Notes under the pieces: model-generated
Told to the model about the DNA's origin: nothing
Databases searched by the model: none
What the model saw: the letters and a program-made list of their open reading frames with translations, nothing else
Shown here: in pieces, positions 57,404 through 64,000 of the stretch
Layout: every line of letters begins with the position of its first letter
Numbering within the stretch: position 1 is the first letter of the stretch
Program-made: the position numbers and the translations under genes
NCBI GenBank assembly: GCA_004558805.1
Contig: SFDE01000007.1
Span: 30,861 to 94,860, forward strand
Length of the DNA stretch: 64,000 bases
Direction of reading: 5' to 3'
Source: Faecalibacterium prausnitzii
Lineage (GTDB): Bacteria > Bacillota > Clostridia > Oscillospirales > Ruminococcaceae

Positions 57404-60400
57404 ATGAATACATTGCTTCGTTCTTATCTTTCCGCCCATGCTGCTGAGGATACGCTGTTTGTCTTGTGGGGTTTTTCTTTGGAGGATGCCGGTCTTCCAC
57501 GTCCTTCTCTGGATGCTTTGCTTCAGCAGCGCCTGTCCCGCTACCTGAGCAGTCTGCTGCAGCAGAACCCCTGTGTGATCACCGCAGAGGAGTTTACCCT
57601 GCACGCCGATACCCTTGCGCAGGAGTTCCCGCACATCATTCTGGTGCAGAACACCTGCTACCGCACGCTGCTGCCCGTGTCTGTGACGCTTACGCCGGAG
57701 ATGCAGTCCGGCCTTCTGAGCCACTTTGACCCGGAAACGCCGCAGGATGCTCCGCTGCCCGGCATTGAGCCCTGCCTGCGGGTCTACTCCAACCTGCTGC
57801 ATACGGAGGAAGGCATCGCCTGCTGCATTCCTTTGGACGCTCTGCTGCGTCAGTACCCGCAGGTCGAGCGCGTATCGTTTGGTGCAGCACCGCATACAGT
57901 TCCCGAAATCGCCGCCAGCAGCTCTGCCTTTGCGCTTACCGGAGAAGCCGATTATTTCTGTCTTGTGCGGCAGCTGTGCCGCGGCAAAACGCTCTGCGTT
58001 TCAGCCGACAGCTTCATCGGCGATGAGGCTGATCTTGCCGACAGCCTTGCGGCGCTGGCTGGCGCTTTTCCGGGTCAGCTTTCCAGAGTGCATGCGCAGA
58101 CGATGCAGCCGGAGCGCCCCGTCTGCCCGGAGGCGCGCACCCTTCTGCAGCAGCACTGGGGTTACCCGGACTTTCTCCCGCTGGATGTCTATGACCTGGA
58201 CGCTCTGCATCGCGGCGAGAAGAAGCTGCGCACCATCACCCAGGAGGACATCATCGATGACCTCATCCAGCAGGCAGAGCTTTGCCGCACAGGGCAGACT
58301 TACCGCGACCTGTTCGTTACCGCATCTACCGGTGCGGGCAAGAGCGTGATGTTCCAGATCCCGGCCATTGATCTGGCCGAGAAGTACGGGATGGTCACGC
58401 TGGTGATCTCGCCACTGATCGGCCTGATGAACGATCAGGTGCAGGGCATGGAGAAGCACCGCTACGCCAAGGCCCGCACCATCAACTCCGACATCCCGCC
58501 CATGGTCAAAAAGACCATTGCGCAGGAGGTGCAGGAAGGCCGCTGCGACATCCTGTATCTTTCGCCGGAGTCCCTGCTGAGCCGCAGCGATATCTCCGAC
58601 CTGATCGGTGACCGTGCCATCGGCCTGCTGATCGTGGACGAGGCCCATATTGTGACCACCTGGGGCAAGCAGTTCCGCCCGGACTACTGGTTTCTGGGTG
58701 ACTACGTGAACAAGCTGCGCAAACAGCAGCTGAACGGTCCGCACCAGCATGCCTTTGTCACTGCCACCTTTACGGCCACAGCTACCTATGGCGGCGAGGA
58801 GGACATGTACCGCGAGACCCTGCGCAGCCTGCACATGTCGCCGGACCCCATCGTTTATCTGGGCTGCGTGCGCCGCCGCAACATCGAGCTGTGCATCCGG
58901 GAGGTGCCACGCGTGACCGGCCGCCGGGAGTACGAGCTGGACAAGTTCCAGGCTCTGACCGGGCAGATCACCACCGCACTGGAGCAGGGGCAGAAGACCC
59001 TGGTCTACTTTCCCACCGTCAGTCTGCTGGAGCGCTTCTACACCCATTGCCTTGCACAGCGTCTGGGCAATTCTGTGACCCGCTACCACGCGCAGCTTTC
59101 CGGCGAGGCCAAAGCGGAGAATCTGGAGGATTTCCGCAGCGGCAAGCGCCGGATCATGCTGGCCACCAAGGCCTTTGGCATGGGCATCGACATTCCAGAC
59201 ATTGCCCTTGTGCTGCACTTTGCCCCCACCGGCAACCTGTGTGATTACACGCAGGAGATCGGCCGCGCCGCCCGTGACCCGGAGATCCACGGCCGTGCCG
59301 TGTATGAGCACATGGTCAACGACTTCAAGCACATCAACCGCCTGCACGGCCTTTCCAGCATTCAGTCCTGGCAGCTGGTGCAGGTGATGCGCAAGGTGCT
59401 GCAGCTGTACCGCCAGCACCGCGCCAGCCAGCCGGCCACTGCCACCAAGCACCGCAACGAGCTTCTGGTGGATGCCGAGAGCTTCGCCTACATCTTTGCC
59501 AGCCCTAACGGCGAGCACCAGCAGGACCCGCTGGCCAAGGTCAAGACCGCCATGCTGCTGATCCAGAAGGACAGCGAAGCACGCGGCTATGCGCCCTTCA
59601 TCATGCGGCCCTCTCCTCTGTTCACCCACGGGTATTTTCTGCTCAGCAGCACCGATGCCGCCACAGTCAACCGCATCTGTACCGGTGCTGCCACCCTGCA
59701 GGATGAGACCGCCGGGGTCTATGATGTAGACCTTGCCCGCCTGTGGGGCAGCCGCTGGCAGAACGATTTTTCCTTTCCGCAGTTCAAGTACCTGCTGTAC
59801 ACCCACAGCGACAAGCTGCCGCTGAATGCCCAGCTGCACCTGACCCCCGCCATGCAGCTGACGCTGGAGTGGCACGCCAATGCGGATGCCCGTTTTTCCG
59901 TTCTGCTGCGCGCCCTGAAGGAGATCTTCTTCGAGGCTGCCCGCAGCGGTCAGTATCTCTACGACCGGGATGCCGCCGCCCGGCTAGCGCAGACCACGGG
60001 TCTGAGCAGTACCCGTGCCACCAGTGCAGTGCGTGTGGTGCTGGCGGCCGTGCAGTCCTGGCAGCAGCATTCGCCCCGCCTGCAGCGCACCCGTGTACTG
60101 CGCCGCGGCACCACGCAGGAAGGTGCAGAGTACAGTATCGTGGACCCGTTCATCAGCGAGTTTTTCCACTGGCTGGAGCAGAGCTTTTCTGTTCTGCACA
60201 GCGGCGAGACCTGCCGCTATCTGCCGGTGAACGATTCTGCACAGAGCAGCGAGCGCCTGACCCCGGCTCTGGGTGTGCTGGAGGAGCTGGACCTGCTCCA
60301 CTTTGCCCTGCTGGGCGGCTCCAACAGCCGTCTGTACCTCTACATCAACCAGACCCAGACCATGGAGCTGGCTGACCGCGGGTTCTACCGCAACCACCTG

Positions 60401-60559
60401 CTGGAGCGCATTGCCCAGCGCCACACCGATGCTGTGCGGCTGATGAGCTGGCTGTTTACCAGCGGCTTTTCCAGCGAGCAGCTCTGGGACCGCATCGAGG
60501 AGTATTTCCTCGGGCTGCCCATTCAGGGTTTTGACGCTCCTTCTGCCGAATCGAGGTGA
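57404..60559 (+). CDS. Large RecQ-like ATP-dependent helicase
   Basis: 1051 residues from the ATG at 57,404 after GGAGG. The first 290 residues are unassigned. The helicase core follows: TASTGAGKS (about 306-314), VISPLIGLMNDQV, YLSPESLLS, VDEAHIVTTWGKQFRPDYW (DEAH, about 411), ATFTATATYGGEEDM, LVYFPTVSLLERFYTHCL, TKAFGMGIDIPDIALVLHFA and TQEIGRAARDPEI. The VTTWGKQFRPDYW segment is the RecQ aromatic-loop pattern. The 380-residue C-terminus lacks an obvious zinc site or HRDC domain. It is about twice the size of housekeeping RecQ, and its position beside a CRISPR array suggests a defence role; inference. Confidence 0.88.
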   Translation: MNTLLRSYLSAHAAEDTLFVLWGFSLEDAGLPRPSLDALLQQRLSRYLSSLLQQNPCVITAEEFTLHADTLAQEFPHIILVQNTCYRTLLPVSVTLTPEMQSGLLSHFDPETPQDAPLPGIEPCLRVYSNLLHTEEGIACCIPLDALLRQYPQVERVSFGAAPHTVPEIAASSSAFALTGEADYFCLVRQLCRGKTLCVSADSFIGDEADLADSLAALAGAFPGQLSRVHAQTMQPERPVCPEARTLLQQHWGYPDFLPLDVYDLDALHRGEKKLRTITQEDIIDDLIQQAELCRTGQTYRDLFVTASTGAGKSVMFQIPAIDLAEKYGMVTLVISPLIGLMNDQVQGMEKHRYAKARTINSDIPPMVKKTIAQEVQEGRCDILYLSPESLLSRSDISDLIGDRAIGLLIVDEAHIVTTWGKQFRPDYWFLGDYVNKLRKQQLNGPHQHAFVTATFTATATYGGEEDMYRETLRSLHMSPDPIVYLGCVRRRNIELCIREVPRVTGRREYELDKFQALTGQITTALEQGQKTLVYFPTVSLLERFYTHCLAQRLGNSVTRYHAQLSGEAKAENLEDFRSGKRRIMLATKAFGMGIDIPDIALVLHFAPTGNLCDYTQEIGRAARDPEIHGRAVYEHMVNDFKHINRLHGLSSIQSWQLVQVMRKVLQLYRQHRASQPATATKHRNELLVDAESFAYIFASPNGEHQQDPLAKVKTAMLLIQKDSEARGYAPFIMRPSPLFTHGYFLLSSTDAATVNRICTGAATLQDETAGVYDVDLARLWGSRWQNDFSFPQFKYLLYTHSDKLPLNAQLHLTPAMQLTLEWHANADARFSVLLRALKEIFFEAARSGQYLYDRDAAARLAQTTGLSSTRATSAVRVVLAAVQSWQQHSPRLQRTRVLRRGTTQEGAEYSIVDPFISEFFHWLEQSFSVLHSGETCRYLPVNDSAQSSERLTPALGVLEELDLLHFALLGGSNSRLYLYINQTQTMELADRGFYRNHLLERIAQRHTDAVRLMSWLFTSGFSSEQLWDRIEEYFLGLPIQGFDAPSAESR

Positions 60560-60722
60560 CTGCTATGATTTGCTTCTCCTATTCTGCTCGAGCTTCTCCT
60601 TCCTTGAGCAGTGCAAACCTCCTCACGACATGCTTCTCTGTCCTCCTGAAAAGCAACGGTTCGCACCACGGAAAAGCAACCATTTGCCCCAAAAAGTTCT
60701 TTCCTTTTCCAGAAATCCGAGG

Positions 60723-60728
60723 TATAAT
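60723..60728 (+). promoter_or_regulatory. Candidate -10 box of the CRISPR leader
   Basis: Perfect TATAAT 73 bases before the first repeat. The -35 at a 17-base distance (TTCCTT-like) is weak. The A/T-rich leader begins about here. Confidence 0.4.
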
Positions 60729-60757
60729 AAGGGTACCGTATGCATCTTTTCTGATTC

Positions 60758-60783
60758 CGGCAAAGAATTTTGCCGTTTTTTTG
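60758..60783 (+). terminator. Terminator-like hairpin inside the CRISPR leader
   Basis: CGGCAAA/TTTGCCG stem with a GAAT loop followed by seven T residues, ending 13 bases before repeat 1. It may end transcripts from the helicase gene, or a short RNA from the 60,723 promoter. Confidence 0.65.
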
Positions 60784-60795
60784 GTAAAGTTTGCT

Positions 60796-61752
60796 ATTAC
60801 AATTTATCCCCGCAAGGGGACGGAAACGATGCTGTTAACGTGAAGCGTTCCCACAACATCGATTACAATTTATCCCCGCAAGGGGACGGAAACTGGCGTT
60901 ACTGAGTAGTTTCCCATCATCAGCGTGATTACAATTTATCCCCGCAAGGGGACGGAAACCCCGGCATTCAAACGTGCGGACATTGATTTACACCAATTAC
61001 AATTTATCCCCGCAAGGGGACGGAAACTCTACTTCAGGAACCAAGAAGAACAGAGCTGCAACATTACAATTTATCCCCGCAAGGGGACGGAAACAGGAGT
61101 TGAGGGAACCATTGGATACGCCATCAGGATTACAATTTATCCCCGCAAGGGGACGGAAACTGTAAAGATTGTATCATACTTTCATGTGTTTGTATTACAA
61201 TTTATCCCCGCAAGGGGACGGAAACCCAATTAATGTCTTTTGACTTAGGAAAACTTTGCATTACAATTTATCCCCGCAAGGGGACGGAAACTCTCCTGTT
61301 CATCGTAATCTTCTTGTTCTAACAGGATTACAATTTATCCCCGCAAGGGGACGGAAACAAGCCAATTTACGAAATGGATAAACGGGTTGTAATTACAATT
61401 TATCCCCGCAAGGGGACGGAAACCCAGCAATATACGGGCTGATCTCCGGAGAAATCGATTACAATTTATCCCCGCAAGGGGACGGAAACCTGCCTTGCTC
61501 AACGCTGTAGACCTGATTTTGCAATTACAATTTATCCCCGCAAGGGGACGGAAACATTGGAAACGGACACGCATTATCTCGGTTCATGTATTACAATTTA
61601 TCCCCGCAAGGGGACGGAAACGTGATATCTCCGGTCTGCATCGTCCCCCTCCGGATTACAATTTATCCCCGCAAGGGGACGGAAACATAGCTCTTTACCT
61701 CTTTCTTTCTATCACTGCCCATTACAATTTATCCCCGCAAGGGGACAAAAAA
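60796..61752 (+). CRISPR. CRISPR array, 15 repeats and 14 spacers
   Basis: Repeats of 32 bases start at 60,796, 60,862, 60,928, 60,996, 61,063, 61,129, 61,194, 61,260, 61,327, 61,392, 61,458, 61,524, 61,590, 61,655 and 61,721. The first 14 are identical and the last is truncated. Spacers are 33-36 bases and all differ. Each repeat holds the hairpin CCCCGCAAGGGG followed by ACGGAAAC, a typical 8-base 5' handle of type I or III crRNA, so transcription is on the plus strand from the AT-rich leader. The CARF-HEPN gene next to it favours type III. No cas1, cas2, cas6 or cas10 gene is in the window. Confidence 0.97.
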
Positions 61753-61800
61753 GCACCTCTGCCACTGGCGTTTGCCAGCAGCGGAGGTGCTTTGCTTTTT
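61747..61800. terminator. Terminator at the distal end of the array
   Basis: AAAAAAGCACCTCTGC / GCGGAGGTGCTTTGCTTTTT stem with an inner GGCG/CGCC-like part. It directly follows and overwrites the last six bases of repeat 15. It serves both the array and the convergent CARF gene. Confidence 0.85.
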
Positions 61801-61813
61801 CCTATATTCTATT

Positions 61814-63259
61814 TTACAGGTTGAAAGCTGCGCCTGCCGGGATCGTCTTTGTGACAGGCAGCGCCTTGACACCTTGTGGAACATCCGGCTTCATGGGGCG
61901 GATCTCCTGCAGATAATCGGCCACATCCTGCAGGGTCTGTTCGATGTGGGCTGTGTCCAACGGAAGAATACGGTCGCTCTGCAGACCAAAAGCCGTATCA
62001 CTGGCATGGTTGATCTGGTTGCGGTACTGCATCACGCGCTGGTAAAACAGTGCCGCATCCTCGATCTGCCACCGGACCTCCGGGTCGATCACCAGCTGAC
62101 CGGAAGCGAGGATCGTATCCATATAGGCGTGCATTTCTTTGGAATTTGCCACACCAAACAACATATTGCCATCTGCATCGTCCTTACTGTGGGTCAGGCG
62201 CAGATCCGTTGTATAGGGATACTCCTTTTGCATCAAAGTCAGGCGGCAGAAATGGAAGTGGAACAGCGGGTACACCCATGCCTTGCCCTTATTCTGATTC
62301 TGTGCCGCCAGATATGCCCAGCCGGTTTCCGTGGGCTGCACAAAAAGATGACGGCAGACATAGGCCGGCATCTGCTCGCACAGCAGGGTCAGTGCCTGCT
62401 GATACATGCCGTGTTCTGCACACCAGCTTACCAGCGCAGGAAGATTGTTTTTGGGGGAAGCCAGCAGACCTTCAAATTCCGTGCGGAAGCGGTCATTCAG
62501 CAGGTGGAAGAACAGGCTGGTCAGATTTTTGCTCTCTTTGGGCGGTGCCTGCAACGCCTGCGCGATCTGGCTCAGGTCTTCATTCAGAGCCTGCACCCGG
62601 CACAGCGCCAGGTCATCCGAGAACTGGTTGATGCGGGCCAGCAGGGTGTGCAGAGCCGGGTCGCTTTCGCCCTCGCTCCACAGGTAGCCTTTCAGCTTCT
62701 GTGCAGTACCTGTGGAAAAGAACTCGTCCATGGCCGTGATGAGGTCGAACAGGCTGTACAGCTGACTGCTGTCATGGATGCGGGAAGTGCCATCCGGAAG
62801 CAGTTCGGAGTAGATCACCCTGCGGGTCTCCACACCGCGCAGGTCACGCATACAGCGAGCTGCTGTTACCAGAAGCATCGCCGTGTCCCGCATGCCGCCG
62901 GAAAGGTCGATGGAAAGGGTATCTTCCGCTTCAATTTTTCCCAGTAACAGAGAGATCGCCCAGAACTGTGCCTTGTCGTCCATGCTGTCCGGTACCGGGA
63001 TCTCCACAAGCCGCTCTGCCGGAATGCCCGCCGAAGGCAGGAATACATCCCGGAAATACTCCACGGTGGTGCAGGTTTTCCCGTCCGGCAGATGCACGGT
63101 AGGGCTGGTGCGCACCAGCTCACTGCACAGTGCCAGAATACAGTCCGGGCCTTCCTTGTGCTTTTTCAGCTCCAAAACCGCCGCTTCGTTGGTCTGGGTA
63201 TGAATGTTCGGATTTTTGCCGAAGGGGCTCATATATAAAAGCAATACATTGCGTTCCAT
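61814..63259 (-). CDS. CARF-HEPN ribonuclease (Csm6/Csx1-like CRISPR ancillary protein)
   Basis: 481 residues. The N-terminal CARF fold begins ERNVLLLYMSPFGKNPNIHT and has the ligand-site motif IDLSGGMRDTAMLLVTAARC (about 117-136), which binds cyclic oligoadenylate in type III systems. A helical C-terminal half carries RNQINH (413-418), the R-x4-H catalytic motif of HEPN ribonucleases. On infection, Cas10-made messenger would switch on RNA cleavage. It starts one base after the stop of the sigma-like gene upstream, with GGAGG in that gene's end, so the pair is an operon. The exact subfamily is uncertain. Confidence 0.85.
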   Translation of the reverse strand: MERNVLLLYMSPFGKNPNIHTQTNEAAVLELKKHKEGPDCILALCSELVRTSPTVHLPDGKTCTTVEYFRDVFLPSAGIPAERLVEIPVPDSMDDKAQFWAISLLLGKIEAEDTLSIDLSGGMRDTAMLLVTAARCMRDLRGVETRRVIYSELLPDGTSRIHDSSQLYSLFDLITAMDEFFSTGTAQKLKGYLWSEGESDPALHTLLARINQFSDDLALCRVQALNEDLSQIAQALQAPPKESKNLTSLFFHLLNDRFRTEFEGLLASPKNNLPALVSWCAEHGMYQQALTLLCEQMPAYVCRHLFVQPTETGWAYLAAQNQNKGKAWVYPLFHFHFCRLTLMQKEYPYTTDLRLTHSKDDADGNMLFGVANSKEMHAYMDTILASGQLVIDPEVRWQIEDAALFYQRVMQYRNQINHASDTAFGLQSDRILPLDTAHIEQTLQDVADYLQEIRPMKPDVPQGVKALPVTKTIPAGAAFNL

Positions 63260-63260
63260 C

Positions 63261-64000
63261 TTATACCTCCTCCTGTTCCGCTTTCATCTGCATCAGTTTT
63301 TGCTGCCATGTTTTGCGCCGCTGCGATACAGCCGCTTTGCTCACGCCGAGAAACTCTGCCACGGTCTTATCCTGCGCCGGGTTGCGCCCCGGCTCCAGCA
63401 GCGCATGGACGGCGGCGCATTCCAGTGCCTTGGGTGCATAGGGCGGCTGAACTGTAAACTCCACATACCGGTGCAGCAGCAGGATATCCCACAGGCAGTT
63501 GTCCTGTTCCAGCGGACGCAAATCATCGCAGTTTGCCAGCCGCGCGGGCGCATCCTCTGCCGGGTCCAGCGCGTCGTTGTTGCGCAGAAAGCCCATCAGC
63601 ACGCTGCTCCACAACGGGCCAGCTGTCTTACCGTATTTTTCCTTCTGCTGCAGGTTCATCAGCCCTATGCCGCGGTGCAGCCATGCCAGCATTTCACTGC
63701 TCTGCTCCACCTGCTCTTCCACGCTTTTTTCTTGGGAGGCCACCCGGTCGCCCAGCGCCGAATCCTCTCCGCCAGTGTCGTCCAGACTGAGCACCGACTG
63801 CTTATTGCGCAGTGCTTCCCGCAGGGTCTTTACACCCACCCCGACAATATCGGCGATCACCTGTTCTTTTTCCGGGTCACGACAGAGCATACTCTCTGTA
63901 ATTCCGTTCTTTTCCATGTACTCCAGCGCTTTTTTGATCTTGCGGTTCGTCTCGCGTCCGAAACCCGTCACAGCCATTTCTTCCTGCTGCTGGTCGTGTG
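63261..64000 (-). CDS. Sigma-70-like protein beside the CARF gene (5' partial)
   Basis: The frame is open to the window edge; an ATG at 63,977 is the first visible start but lacks a strong ribosome site, so the gene probably begins outside. Visible: KIKKALEYMEKNGITESML, EQVIADIVGVGVKTLREALR and SVLSLDDTGGEDSALGDRV, which match sigma region 3 (the xSLD...GED.LGD pattern). About 100 residues later comes KTVAEFLGVSKAAVSQRRKT, a region 4-like helix-turn-helix. The unusually long link between the two is a point of doubt; a sigma-derived regulator is the alternative. Co-transcribed with the CARF-HEPN gene. Confidence 0.65.
   Translation of the reverse strand, partial: HDQQQEEMAVTGFGRETNRKIKKALEYMEKNGITESMLCRDPEKEQVIADIVGVGVKTLREALRNKQSVLSLDDTGGEDSALGDRVASQEKSVEEQVEQSSEMLAWLHRGIGLMNLQQKEKYGKTAGPLWSSVLMGFLRNNDALDPAEDAPARLANCDDLRPLEQDNCLWDILLLHRYVEFTVQPPYAPKALECAAVHALLEPGRNPAQDKTVAEFLGVSKAAVSQRRKTWQQKLMQMKAEQEEV

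Noticed and set aside
58001..59875. 624-codon minus-strand frame
   Set aside because: Antisense to the RecQ-like helicase, whose motifs are complete.
60925..61233. Open frames that repeat ITIYPRKGTET or FIPARGRK
   Set aside because: Translations of the CRISPR repeats and spacers, not proteins.

Overview
The window (about 58-60% GC) looks like a chromosome segment of a gut Firmicute in the Oscillospiraceae, most like Faecalibacterium. This rests on general resemblance: a Rex/acc-fab gene complement, pectin and uronate catabolism, codon use and GC-rich dispersed intergenic repeats. No database search was possible.

Layout. (1) 1-543: 3' end of an iron-sulfur flavodoxin-like gene. (2) 921-15,899, minus strand: one long co-directional cluster read from a consensus promoter at 15,871-15,899. 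It encodes two Ser/Thr protein kinases, two PP2C phosphatases, seven FHA or FHA-like proteins (one a kinase, one a von Willebrand A protein, two or three fused to membrane regions), a TPR lipoprotein and a 45-residue membrane peptide. It ends in four tandem paralogous small proteins whose N-termini look like double-glycine secretion leaders. I regard this as the least described system in the window. (3) 16,178-18,434: thymidine kinase, Rex and a TepA/ClpP-like protease. (4) 18,700-28,199: a sugar ABC importer without an ATPase gene, an AraC regulator, GH28 polygalacturonase, GH105 unsaturated uronyl hydrolase and a Tat-exported esterase/metallo-beta-lactamase fusion, i.e. a pectin-use locus. 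(5) 28,323-30,128: MarR regulator and citrate synthase. (6) 30,350-38,970, minus strand: a fatty acid synthesis operon acpP-accD-accA-fabH-fabK-NMO-fabD-fabG-fabF-fabZ, without accB or accC. (7) 40,055-51,866: both branches of hexuronate catabolism (uxaC, uxaB, uxaA; uxuA, uxuB), which would finish the breakdown of galacturonate released by region 4. They are interrupted by a Wzz-like protein and an anchored protein of unknown function. (8) 52,264-64,000: a tRNA 3'-end fragment marks a probable integration point. To its right lie a more AT-rich stretch (AIM24 protein, zinc-ribbon protein, frameshifted nuclease-helicase), a sigma factor plus RecQ-like helicase pair, a 15-repeat CRISPR array, a CARF-HEPN ribonuclease and a second sigma-like gene running off the edge. 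No cas1, cas2 or interference gene is visible.

Shared regulation is suggested by TTGTATACAA-type palindromes at the importer, uxaB, uxaC and uxuA promoters. A second palindrome family (CTAATATATTAG / TTGATATATCAG) occurs upstream of the importer, at the esterase-fusion promoter and at the uxuA promoter, which would link pectin breakdown to uronate use.
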